This document shows, piece by piece, positions 44,901 through 54,704 of a DNA stretch of 64,000 nt. Every line of letters starts with the position of its first letter. The first letter of the stretch is position 1. Both the position numbers and the translations under genes were made by a program. The notes beneath the pieces are model-generated. The model saw only the letters and a program-made list of their open reading frames with translations. It had not been told where the DNA came from and searched no databases. Origin of the DNA: Chiua virens (Eukaryota; Basidiomycota; Agaricomycetes; Boletales; Boletaceae); NCBI GenBank assembly GCA_019787685.1, contig JAHNUO010000002.1, forward strand, positions 2,480,001 to 2,544,000, read 5' to 3'.

Positions 44901-45041
44901 GGTCGTGGTCATCTCGACGAGGCGTTGCGCACGCTGAAAGACGGGCAGACCCGAAGGCAGCGTAGTACACCGTCTTCGGTGCGGGTACCGGTGAACAAGG
45001 TATTTGTGGACGGTCGACAGGACGGACGGATAGAATCATAA
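38910..45041 (+). CDS. Formin (Diaphanous-related, FH1-FH2 actin nucleator)
   Basis: Nucleates and elongates unbranched actin filaments for polarity and septation, downstream of Rho GTPases. The N-terminal exon from ATG 38910 (LLLDGSSQYPSISSDTTAQD, then EWTVFFGKDATVEHVINNVI) looks like a ubiquitin-fold region. Then MPPEKKRQLIEQVRGRFDKG and the GBD/FH3 armadillo region (KLVKHLISLRVHLSTAKLPW, LLEVIRALRVLLNTEPGFDA, MALINALTNCPHTLEERIVL, LRDEFSRRGLNEAVA). A coiled coil at about 41900-42650 precedes the FH1 domain at 42790-43160, with runs of up to about 14 prolines. FH2: LKPFFWNKLDNDSIGSTVWS, DLEATFTID, MLSHFKIGYSAIRQALLDLD, MGNRLN-like MVGNRLNGSSFRGNACGFRL and TLLHYVALVLLRTEPKLTLF. The tail has RRQRSTPSSVRVPVNKVFVD, a possible DAD, ending at 45041. 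At least ten introns; not all boundaries were fixed. Confidence 0.93.
42790..43160 (+). repeat. FH1 polyproline-coding low-complexity tract
   Basis: CCN-repeat DNA encoding the profilin-binding proline runs of the formin. On the opposite strand it gives a long glycine-rich open frame that is not a gene. Confidence 0.9.
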
Positions 45042-45129
45042 CATTTCACTTGACTAATATATATTTTCCGAACGAGTTTCGCGTTTACTTCCATGTGTCA
45101 CTCAGATGCTTTTTGGCTCTTCTTCAGCG
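45042..45129. other. Formin 3' flank
   Basis: Short AT-rich segment between the formin stop and the nucleoside hydrolase remnant. Probable 3' UTR. Confidence 0.3.
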
Positions 45130-45450
45130 GACGATGTCCACCGTCGGACACCATGATGCATCGGTTGACGTAGTCCAAGCGGATGTGTGTCGGGGAACGA
45201 AGCACAGCAAACAGGACGGCACAATGATCAAGATTGCAGATCGAGCGACTCCATCACCATGCAGTTCTTTCCCTTGGGTTCCCAGGTATCGTTTGTAGCA
45301 AAATGTGCGCATGATGGACGTAGGTGATCGCGAGTGCGTTGTTCAGAGGAGGGCTTTCCTGGAAACCGAATACTTCTCGGTATATTTTACCAAAAAACGT
45401 GACGAGGGAGGACAGACACCGAGACGTGCATGAATCGTGGGTGACGAAGA
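45130..45450 (-). pseudogene. Nucleoside hydrolase remnant (third copy)
   Basis: Degenerate match to the 3' half of the leftward nucleoside hydrolase gene at 48837-50216, on the same strand. Landmarks: GCATCGGTTGACGTAGTCCAAG pairs with 48873 onward, CACAATGATCAAG with 48940, CTTTCCCTTGGGTTCCCAGGTATC with 48990, GACGTAGGTGATCGCGAG with 49122, and CTTCTCGGTATATTTTACCA with 49182. Frames are broken throughout and the 5' half is missing, so it cannot encode an enzyme. Confidence 0.7.
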
Positions 45451-46650
45451 AGTGATCAGAGCGGTACTCAGCGGAACTACGTGGGAGTGGCAGTCTGATG
45501 ACCAGACCCCAGACCTGTCAATTGACATGAGGTTGAGGTGATGGGCGAATCGTCGAGAGACGATTTGGTAAATTTGATCGGGTCATGAAGGGGGTGGCGT
45601 CAAGTTTTGGAGGAAAAGAAGTCACAGAACGAGGCTTGGGTCACCGCAGAGCAACTTGAAGCCATCAATATGCGGTCCTATGACCTAAAGTCCCAGTGGA
45701 AATCGATTCAATTTGCGTCGGTTGTGAATCCGATTAAAAACGTCGAATGTCTCTGGCTCAGCTTGCTGTCTCTTGTCATTCTAGTACTAGTGCTAGTGTC
45801 GCGGGTTCCCCAGCGATCTCAGATCTGCCACGCGCCCTATGGGATTTTCCGAAGTCTAATTCAAATTCGAGCCTCGAGGGCATTTATTTCCGCTGTTACG
45901 TCGCGGTATTACTATGTGGGGTGAGTTCAAATTCAATTCAAACCTAGCGTCCTCGACCTCTCCAGCAGATCGATTTGGACAGAAATATTGTTGAACTTCA
46001 TCATGATCATCAATTCATCAACTACAGCGGTCGGGACTCGGAAGGCTGAGGATGAAGAAAGAAAGATTACACCACAAGAGAATATTGGAATGATTAGTAC
46101 GTACATAGATATAGATTAATATTTCTAAACTTTCATGGCACGCAGTATCAACTGAACGAAAACGAGGAGAAGCGGGCATACAGAATAGTATTCAGTCCGG
46201 AATTACGTGGGATGTGGGATGCGACAATGCTAGCCTGGTGACCAAAGAAGCTAGGGTCATGATAGGGCAAGTCGTTGAAATGCTCACCTGTGACCTCAAA
46301 CCTTCAGTTATATAGACTGATCTGCCGGTCACCAGACTACGCCACATAGTCTGGAGAGCCCATAGTAGGAAACGCAGAACTTTCCGTTGGAAAACACAGC
46401 TTCATCCCATTAGGAACGTCTGGGGCGGAGATGAAGAAACCTGCGTTGCGCCGAGAATTATGAGAAGTCGATCATTGATTAGATCGATTGAATTGGATTC
46501 CGTTCCTGGTCTGATATTATCGTGCGAAAACGCCACCCCCTTTGCGACGCAACGAAATCGCGTCCATTGACTGATCTTCAGACAAGTCGAGTCACCAGAC
46601 TATGCCTCACTCCAAGTAGGTCCACACTGAGTACCGCTCTGATCACTTCT
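45448..46650. repeat. Region bounded by a 24-bp perfect inverted repeat
   Basis: The 24 bases at 45448-45471 (AGAAGTGATCAGAGCG...) reappear as their reverse complement at 46627-46650. Nested inside, GGGGGTGGCGT near 45591 is complemented at about 46530. The 1.2 kb between holds no recognisable gene. A 66-residue frame at 45747 (PRALWDFPKSNS) has no family signature. It may be a non-autonomous foldback element or the leftover of an inverted duplication that involved the nucleoside hydrolase promoter. Confidence 0.5.
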
Positions 46651-46773
46651 CTCCCTTCTTTCTATCCAGAGTTTTCCCTATCTAAACGCTCAGAATCTGT
46701 TAAATAGCAGCATGTATCCCCAGCTTGAGGCACCAACACCCCCTCGACCTCTCCATAAAAATACATCCTGACA

Positions 46774-48114
46774 ATGGCCGCATCGATTATTGAGAAAAGA
46801 CCACTGTGGTTGGATTGCGATCCCGTACGTCCTTCAAAGCCGCGCTCACAATTTCGGGTCGCATAACAAGTTGTATCCCTCCAGGGCCACGACGATGCAG
46901 TGGCGATTTTGCTCGCGACCCACCTTGAAAATATCGATCTCCTTGGCGTGTCCACGGTCAGTTTCGTTACACCTCGTGTCGCCGTCATCGAACGCTGAGC
47001 ACCGAGCATCCATGACAGGTTCACGGCAACTCCACTGTCCAGTGGACTGAGGTCAACGCTGCCAGATGCCTCCACGCGTTCGGGGCTCCACCACACATCA
47101 AAGTGTATTCGGGTGCAGAAAAACCGTTGTCACGCACTGAAGCGCTGAAGAACCGCCCTGAGATCTGCGGCGAGGACAGCCTTGCCGGTGTCATTGGACT
47201 CGCTTCCCCAGACAGCCCTGAAGTGCAAGCTCGCTTTGCTTGCGATGCCGACGGAAAGCGCATGTCTGCTTTGCAGGGCATGGCTAAAGCCATCAAGGAA
47301 TCCTGGAACGAGGGTAGAGGCCGTAAAGTCTCCATCGTCTCGACTGGTCCAAAGACCAACCTCGCTATCTTCATCTCTGCGCATCCAGAACTTCTGGATG
47401 GTGTAGAGCAGTTCGTCTTTATGGGCGGAGCAAACGGTTTTGGTGACTATACGGCTGCTGCAGGTGAGCGACGTCGAGCAATTATTTGACACTGATCTCA
47501 TGTATCGGTCGTCCTCTGTCAGAATACAACATGCTCTGTGATCGTACGTGCACCTCTCTATTATTACGACCACCTTTACCATTTAAAATCATATAGCCGA
47601 AGCGGCGCGGGTAGTGGTCAACAACCCGGTGAAGACGGTCATGTTGCCTCTCAACGTCACCCACACAGCCATTGTGAACCACGACATCCAAGCACGTCTC
47701 TCTGCGGCGTCTACCAACCTCAGAGCGATGGTGTCTTCTCTTGTCATGTTTTTCGCTAAAACGTACCGGGAAGTTTTCGGTTTGCAAGATGGCCCTCCTC
47801 TGAATGACGCACTCACGATCGCCTACGTCTCCAACCCTGATCTTTTCAAGGGCAGGCGCCTTCATGTTGAGGTGGAAACTCGGGGTGAACATACCATGGG
47901 AGCGACCATCATCCACGGGTTTTCTTATGGGTCGTGTGATAATTCCTGGGGACCCAACGGAAAGAATTGCATGGTGATAGAGTCGCTCGAGGTCTGCCAC
48001 CTTGATCTTTAGTTGTGTCAATGTTCACTCAGCATCTTCCAGGTGGAACCGTTCTTCAACGCTCTCTTGGACTGCGTCAACCGATGCGACAAGGTGTCCC
48101 CTTTGAACATCTAG
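46774..48114 (+). CDS. Inosine/uridine-preferring nucleoside hydrolase (copy 1, active-site His replaced)
   Basis: Family enzyme hydrolysing the N-glycosidic bond of ribonucleosides for salvage. Six exons read in one frame (351 residues): 46774-46824, 46885-46956, 47019-47463, 47523-47543, 47597-47991, 48043-48114. The 21-nt fourth exon encodes EYNMLCD. Seen: LWLDCDPGHDDAVAILLATH (calcium-binding Asp cluster), LLGVSTVHGN, VSIVSTGPKTNLAIFISAHP, VEQFVFMGGAN and VMLPLNVTHTAIV. The late motif reads PPLNDALTIAY, whereas copy 2 and the family have His before Asp. The AAT codon is at 47803-47805. In the protozoan enzyme this His acts as proton donor, so copy 1 may be altered or impaired. It is tail to tail with copy 2. 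Confidence 0.9.
47523..47543 (+). other. 21-nt microexon of nucleoside hydrolase copy 1
   Basis: Flanked by ...GTCAG and GTACGT. It is needed to keep frame and encodes YNMLCD between split codons. The same 21-nt exon exists in copy 2 (about 49445-49466, minus strand). Confidence 0.75.
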
Positions 48115-48836
48115 TAATGGTGAAAGTAGTCTGACGAAGAGAGAGGAGTATTTGTACGCAAAGATCGATCGAGAAATGTATGTTAGTTCAGTGGAATGCT
48201 TGTTTACGGTGCGGCTGCTTGTGTCCGTCCGTCCTGTCAATCGTTGGCATACCGGCACTCTAACCTAAGTCTCATCGAGATCATAATTACAACGAACAAA
48301 CAAGATTGCTGGTATTCGTACCTGAGAGTCACGGCGAGCAATTTTTTTTGGCGCGCGCATTCCACCCGCCCGAGGGATGTGAATCTCGATTCGCGACGGT
48401 GGGCCGTTTCGACACTACTTAGACATCCTGGGGTCCAGCGCAACTCGCCCGCTGGATATGCCGACCTGAAGCGAGATGGCCCAAGCTTGCCTGTATATCT
48501 TATTTTGATGCAAGCATCATTGTTGCTGAACAATCAGATGATTGTAGTCATGTACGTGCTTTTTTCGTACTACTCATGAAAAATAGGTACAATTAGGATG
48601 TTAGGTTTGGCGACACCTGTGGCACTTCAAGCTTCAAGCTTCAAGCTTCAAACATTACCCCCTGTCGAGCCTGGAACTCGAATTCCAAGCGAGATGGGAC
48701 TTCGAACAGGCGATCGGGGAGAATCGCAAGCAACCGCACCGTAACCCCATTCTACTGGTCTAAAGTACATTTCTTGGTCGGCCTGTGTATCCCAAATAAT
48801 TTTCCTCTCTACATTCGACTCGCACTATTTGCACCA
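48115..48836. other. Spacer between tail-to-tail nucleoside hydrolases
   Basis: About 720 bp of 3' flank. A GC-poor part near 48480-48600 and the short tandem repeat below are the only notable content. Confidence 0.4.
48625..48651 (+). repeat. 7-bp tandem repeat (CTTCAAG)
   Basis: ACTTCAAG followed by more copies of CTTCAAG, about 3.5 units, in the nucleoside hydrolase spacer. Confidence 0.8.
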
Positions 48837-50216
48837 TTACTGGGTATTCAAAGGGGACACCTTGTCGCATCGGTCGATGCAGTCCAAGAGAATGTCGAAG
48901 AACGTCTCCACCTGGAGAATACTTAGTAAACCCGATAACACAATGATCAAGGTAGAAAACCTCGAGCGACTCCAGCACGACGCAATTCTTTCCGTTGGAT
49001 CCCCAGGTATCATCGTACGGCCGGTAAGTAAATGTGTGTACGATGGTTGCTCCCGTGGTATGTTCACCTCGCGTTTCCACGTCAACATGAAGGCGCCTGC
49101 CCTTGAAAAGATCAGGGTTGGAGACGTAGGCGATCGTGAGCGCATCATGCAGTGGAGGGCCGTCTTGAAAATCGAACACTTCTCGGTACGCTTTGGCGAA
49201 AAACGTGACAAGAGAGGACAGCATTTCTCTGAGTTTGGTAGGCGGTGAGTTCAGTAAGTCATGTTCGTGCTGGTGAGTCGCACAGAGACGTGCGTGAATA
49301 CCGTGATGCACGATGGCCGTGTGGGTGACATCGAGGGGTAACATGATCGTCTTCACCGGGTTGTTAACCACTATCTGCGCCGCTTCGGCTATGTGTTGGG
49401 GAATATGATTGAGGTGGTAGTGGAAATTATGGAGAAGTGGACGTACGATCACAAAGGATGTTGTACTCTGATAGCACACCACCGATACATGAGATCAATC
49501 TTAAACGATCGCTCTCCGTCACTCACCTGCAGCAGGCGCAATGTTACCAAAACCATTGGCTCCGCCCATGAAGACGAATTGTTCTACACCATCCAGAAGC
49601 TCTGGATGTGCAGAGATGAATATTGCAATGTTTGTCATTGGACCAGTCGAGACGATGGTAACTTTACGACCTCTACCCGCGTTCCAGACTTCCTTGACGG
49701 CCTTCGTCATGCCCTGCAAAGCAGACATGCGTTTTCCGTCGGCGTCGCAAGCAAAACGCGCTTGCACTTCAGAGCTATCTGGGGAAGGGAGTCCAACGAC
49801 ACCGGCAAGCCCATCTTCGCCGTGTATCTCAGGACAGTGCTTTGGTGCGTCGCGTGACAATGGTTTCTCTGCCCCCGGATACACTTGGATGTGTGCCGGA
49901 GCCCCGAACGCATGGAGACATCTGGCAGCATTGGTCACGGTCCAGTGGACAGTGGTGTTTCCGTGAACCTGTTCTCAGCGCTCAGCGCTCAGGCCTCTCA
50001 GGGACAGCGTCACGAGGTGTGACGAGTGGACTCACTGTGGACACACCAAGGAGATTTATGTTATCAAGGTGGATCGCGAGTAGAATCGCGGTTGCATCGT
50101 CGTGGCCCTTTAGCGTACAAGTCATGCGACTTGAAATTGAAAACTGGGATTTAAGGGCGTACAGGATCGCAATCCAACCACAGTGGTATCTTCCCTGGCA
50201 TAATCGCTTCAACCAT
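48837..50216 (-). CDS. Inosine/uridine-preferring nucleoside hydrolase (copy 2)
   Basis: Paralogue of copy 1 with the same exon plan. First exon 50216-50163 (MVEAIMPGKIPLWLDCDP), second from 50107 (GHDDATAILLAIHLDNINLL), third from 49968 (VHGNTTVHWTVTNAARCLHA), then the 21-nt microexon. The exon with VKTIMLPLDVTHTAIVHHGI follows, and the last part SPLNTQ ends at 48837. Here the catalytic-region motif is intact: PPLHDALTIAY (His codon 49149-49147). A segment after HARLCATHQHEH that is longer than in copy 1 may be exon or a short intron. The start lies 158 bp from the divergent THOC3 gene. Likely the functional salvage enzyme of the pair. Confidence 0.9.
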
Positions 50217-50373
50217 CGTAGTAAGTCACCTGGTGTCGCGGCGACACTGTAATCGCTCCCGAAAAGACTACGCTGACTCAGCACCTTCTGATCCTAATAT
50301 ATACAAACACAATACTCGTCCATCGCAAAGGTCATCGTGATTAGCCTGTTGCACTACACGTTCCTGTTGTTCC

Positions 50374-51830
50374 ATGATGTCCACTTTACCTCCCACCACC
50401 AGCATTGAAGATGAAATCCAGGCACCACAACGTCCACCTACTCCTCCATTCCATGTAACCTTTGCAGCAAGAGGTCTTCATGTACGCCAAGTCTTGCAAG
50501 TCATGGCACCTGTCCCACTCCACTTCCTTTCAGGCACAAAACTTCCCGGCACATAAGCCGCGCGATCTGCGAATACCTTCTTCACAGGCAATGACTCACG
50601 TCGCGTGGAGTTGTGATGGTAGACGTCTCGCGGCAGTGGGCATCGACAAGATCACCAGAATATGGACCCCAGAAACCAGCGTGAGCATTTTGTGAATTTA
50701 TATCCTGTGCACCTTTGCTCATGTCGTGCGTAGATGGAGTATAGAGCCGCCACACACTTTTCTGGAGGTCACTCTGACGACGTAGACCATGTCTCGTGGA
50801 ATCCGACGCACCCTGAATTGTTCTGTTCGTCCAGTCAGAGAGACAGGCGAATCGTGTTTTGGGATGCGCGACGTAAGGATACCGATCCATCTCGAAGCTT
50901 CTGACAGTGTCTGACAATGTACTTTAAGAAAGTCGCCACGTGCAGCAGGTCCAGTTGAAAGTGTCGCCCGTACAGACGAATTACGCTCCAGACGGAAAAT
51001 CTCTGTTGTACACGTCCGCAGGACATCAATTATTTTTCCTGACGTATGGAAGAGACAACGAATCGTCCAAGGATGCGTGGCAGATCTCGGATAAGGATGG
51101 GGTAGGTGCTATCTCTACGTCTGTAGCCTCTGTCGCTCAAGAGATGCCCGTCAGACCATTGTTGCATCGACTGCCATGTTCAACCATGTTGGAGATGGGA
51201 TAATCTTGACGCATCACTCTGAACACAACATCCGCATCTTGGACTATCCGTCACTGGCACTACGAGAAAGTCCTGCTGCGCATGTGGGTGGTTGCGTCGC
51301 GGTAGCCCTCGATCCCCGGGGAAGGTTAATGGACTCCGTCACATTTGCTATAGAAACTAGAGGTTGAACGTCTCTTCACAGGTACCTTGCCTCTGGCGGA
51401 TACGACTCCATAGTCAATATGTTTGACTTGAACGAATGGATTTGCGCACGGACGATAGCATCCTGCGAGTAGGTTATCAGAGTATCCATTGCATTCACAC
51501 CTACAATTATCTACGCAGAAACGCCATCAACGCCCTCAGCTTTTCGTTCGATGGCGAGTATCTGGCAATAGCCAGCACTGCATCATACATCGACATTGTA
51601 AGATTACTTTTCATTCTCTTGTCGCTTGGTGCCATTTTGATCACGCGGCTTTGATCTAGTGCGCAACAGAGACGACTTTTCCCCTTCACCGTGTGCCAGC
51701 GCTAGCACCGTCACCGACAGTCACCTGGCATCCGTCGAAATACGTGTTCGCTTATTGTGGTCAGACGAAGCAAAGAGAAGGTAGCCCTCCCCCAATTGCT
51801 GTCATCAGTTTGTTCGGGGGTGGCATATGA
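50374..51830 (+). CDS. THO complex subunit 3 (THOC3/TEX1), WD40 protein
   Basis: Beta-propeller subunit of the THO/TREX complex coupling transcription to mRNA export. Start ATG 50374. After the first intron (GTACGCCAAG... to ...CCTTTCAG), AQNFPAHKPRDLRIPSSQAM, THVAWSCDGRRLAAVGIDKI and WTPETS. Further blades: HSDDVDHVSWNPTHPELFCS, RRIVFWDAR, SPVQTNYAPDGKSLLYTSAG, HSEHNIRILDYPSLALRESP, YLASGGYDSIVNMFDLNEWI and VTWHPSKYVFAYC. It ends PPPIAVISLFGGGI at TGA 51828-51830, matching the family's C-terminal VKLFGLP-like strand. Six or more short introns; some boundaries are unfixed. Confidence 0.9.
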
Positions 51831-52812
51831 ATTCGTATGGTCGCGAGCTGGTAGCATACTTGGGCTCTACATGATTCGCTCGCTCGAACGTCGAATTAGA
51901 CGTCTCTTGTATTGTCCTCCAGGCTTACTGAATGTCTACTTGACCAAGGGCATCTCACTGAAGGAAAATCCCCGCAAAGACACACATTCGTACCGTTTCG
52001 ACTGATTCTTGGTTCTAGGCGTGGTGTATGACACGGAGAAAGGTGGCATACGTATAGGTAAACCCCGTTGAAGGCGGAGGCGCCACAGGAACGTGGGAAA
52101 TTGTTCAACTGACACGCGTTATGTACCTTCGCCCCGACACACCGCCCTGCGCAGCCAGCGCAGCAGATGACGTGTCTAATGAACAGATCCCAAACTTGAA
52201 GTCTACTACTCGGTATTCACGTTTGTAACTGGTTCAGGTTTCAAGTTTAGGATGCATACTAAATGTTCGCCCAAACTTGATAGCCCTCGTGCCTATTTAT
52301 TCGTCAACCCACTAGATTTTCCTATTACGTTTGTCTTACGTGTAAGAAGGTTCCGAGAGTCGGAGCATAGCTCGGATCTGTCGTCAACCGGTGACGGGTC
52401 AATGGGGAATGTTATATTTGTTGGTCGTTCAGTGCACAGCGCACTCTTTGAAAGTAATGGAGGAATTAGAGCGCTCCGGCTCGAGATGAATGAGTTCCAA
52501 GTTCAAGTCGTATGGCGTGAACTCGACCCACACTGACAAGCAATACGTAAACGACATGGCTGAGTAAAGAGGGGATCGAGCGATTCGAACGTTTCATACG
52601 TACTAGTAGTCGTGGCCAACGCCGCGGCGCCAAGTGGTTATTCAAATTGGAAACCGATGAGGCGCAAGCTCAGATATTAAGTTACAGAACTCTCACGACA
52701 GCGAGGAAGTTTGAACCTATGTAGGGTTGCCAAATGAGCTTGTCAGAGCTGCTGGCGTCCAAGCCTCCTTCAAGTTGGGTCACCAGCTCACCAGTGCAAC
52801 GATACCCTCATT
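51831..52812. other. Intergenic, one small open frame
   Basis: About 980 bp. A 94-residue frame at 52252-52536 (+) starts MHTKCSPKLDSPRAYLFVNP. It has no recognisable domain and no clear exon partners. I do not call it a gene. Confidence 0.35.
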
Positions 52813-54126
52813 ATGCCCGTCCTCGCCAGACCTCTCAAAGGTTCGAAATTCACTCTCGATGCGTCGGGCGTAGCCGGATTCTTTGGTGGTGAAGAGGCCA
52901 TTTCGGCCATGTCTACCGTTCATTTGTTCAAGGGGAGAGAGTGGTTAGGGTGGTACAACTCACCCGGAAGTTATACGGTCGCGAAGCGGTTCGGCCAAAT
53001 CGCATGTTCGCGTTTCTGGGATGGACTGTTCCCTGGTCCAAACGAGACCCCAGCAATTTCGTTTGGGCTTGACGGAAGATCAGGACCCAAGTACGTCGCG
53101 TCCCTCTCCGGGACAGAAATGCAGACTGGCCATCTGGGATACCTCACAATGATGAAAGCAAAGGATGAAAAAGGGTTGAAGAAGATCGAAGGAAGGGAAA
53201 CCGCCCCGAGTAACGTCGCATACTTGGACCTCAAGGACCTCAAGTACGACGGCGATGTTAACAACGGAGATGTCTCCGATTCACTCCTCGCGTTCATCCC
53301 GATCCTAACCAGCTTCGCATGCTGTACCATGTGTGCACTGGTTGCGGACTGGTACTGCTTTTCGATGATCGTACTTGGCATTATCTCCAGCGGGGTCGCT
53401 TGCTTTGTGATCGGCTCTGGCAGACTTTTAATCGATACCGTCAAGCGACCCGCAGATGGTGCACCGCCAGGAGACGGGATGCTCATAGGGGATGACACAG
53501 TGGTCATAGTGAAAGGAGCTGAAAAGGATGTTAACGCAATCACAAAAGGGAGATTTCAAGTGAAGATTGCCGGAGAGCCCTGCTACAATAACATCGGCTT
53601 GTGTTCTCTGCTCCTCCTCATCCAATTTCTCCTCCAGCTTCTTCTCATTCCTCAAGGATCGCTCTTCGGCCAAATCATGTTCGTCGGGACGCTCGGGGTG
53701 TCTTGGGCCTACAATTCGTATCTGTCTTCGCTCGAGAAAGAGAAAATACAGGCCAAAGTTTTCTTCAGAAAGCTAGGGAAACCCAAAATGCGCAAGTTCC
53801 GTCTCGGCACGAGGACGACCATGACCGTCTTTGCTTGTCTTCTCATCTGCGATGGGCTAGAGAGCCCATTTGGCGTCATCAATCCTGGCAAGATCCTTCG
53901 GGATTTCATTCCGAATGACACTCAGGTGTGGCAACGGTGGAGAAATAAAGTGATTCGGCAGATGAAGGAGTTCGCTGGCGCGTCACCCGACTCCTTGGCC
54001 TGTCTGGAGGTCGACGCTGACGACCGCTCAAACCTCCGCGAGAGCGATTTAAGCCTCCTTATCACTTTGCTTGAAGATGCAAAGTCTGCATTCGCGGGTT
54101 ATCACGAGCATTTCGTGTCATCCTAG
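52813..54126 (+). CDS. Multi-pass membrane protein of unknown function
   Basis: Single-exon gene of 437 residues starting MPVLARPLKGSKFTLDASGV. The N-terminal half is soluble-looking, with FGLDGRSGPKYVASLSGTEM and YLDLKDLKYDGDV. Hydrophobic spans lie at about residues 157-175 (LLAFIPILTSFACCTMCALV), 180-205 (FSMIVLGIISSGVACFVIGS) and 262-300 (NIGLCSLLLLIQFLLQLLLI, QIMFVGTLGVSWAYNSYLSS). An amphipathic basic region (EKEKIQAKVFFRKLGKPKMR) and a Cys/Asp-rich C-terminal helix region follow. I recognise no enzyme motif. It converges on the neighbouring IRG-like GTPase and its 3' third is duplicated at 59215-59667, so it belongs to the duplicated block. Complete and uninterrupted here. Confidence 0.75.
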   Translation: MPVLARPLKGSKFTLDASGVAGFFGGEEAISAMSTVHLFKGREWLGWYNSPGSYTVAKRFGQIACSRFWDGLFPGPNETPAISFGLDGRSGPKYVASLSGTEMQTGHLGYLTMMKAKDEKGLKKIEGRETAPSNVAYLDLKDLKYDGDVNNGDVSDSLLAFIPILTSFACCTMCALVADWYCFSMIVLGIISSGVACFVIGSGRLLIDTVKRPADGAPPGDGMLIGDDTVVIVKGAEKDVNAITKGRFQVKIAGEPCYNNIGLCSLLLLIQFLLQLLLIPQGSLFGQIMFVGTLGVSWAYNSYLSSLEKEKIQAKVFFRKLGKPKMRKFRLGTRTTMTVFACLLICDGLESPFGVINPGKILRDFIPNDTQVWQRWRNKVIRQMKEFAGASPDSLACLEVDADDRSNLRESDLSLLITLLEDAKSAFAGYHEHFVSS

Positions 54127-54704
54127 ACAGCGGCTCGGTGAGGATTGGATCGCCCAAGCCACAATGTACTGGTACCACACCGTTGTGACCTATGGGATCT
54201 TTCATGACATGATACACGTTTTCTTGCTTTTCTATCTGACTCGGATATGGTCATGTTCTGTTGATATGTAGCCCCTAAAAGAATGGAATGTTAGTGATGT
54301 GACCTGAATTCAGAAGACTCATTCTCCTTCAAGCTTTGGCTCATTCGCAGATCCGTAGTCCGGGAGGATGCCCAATGCTTGTAGTCTGGACGAGTTGATG
54401 AACAGGAAGTGATAACCAACTCGTAACAAAGTCGTCCGAGTCGGGACTTCGCACCGGTAGCGACTCGGATCCGAATCCATCATGCGGTACACATTGAAAG
54501 TAACCCATAATTATTGTACAGTAAACGCATTCATCGGACTTTTGTGAGTTCGCTCATGGAGCACTCGATGAGCGCTTGAGCGTTCAGTGTGGAAATATTC
54601 CCCTAATACTTTGCTAACGCTCGAGAACTGCTCAACCGTTCATCAAGAGTCGTCCAGCGACATGATATCCTGATGGCATGCGGCCAGAATGACACTTCCC
54701 TCGT
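54127..54704. other. Spacer between convergent membrane protein and GTPase genes
   Basis: About 580 bp of 3' flank, repeated with small indels at 59668-60199. Near-palindromic text around GCTCATGGAGCACTCGATGAGCGC (54553-54576) could fold but shows no known RNA motif. Confidence 0.5.

Noticed and set aside
47700..47730. A very short intron in nucleoside hydrolase copy 1 (28 nt, GTCTCTCTGC to ACCTCAG)
   Set aside because: Too short for this genome's introns. The exon reads through in frame with plausible residues.
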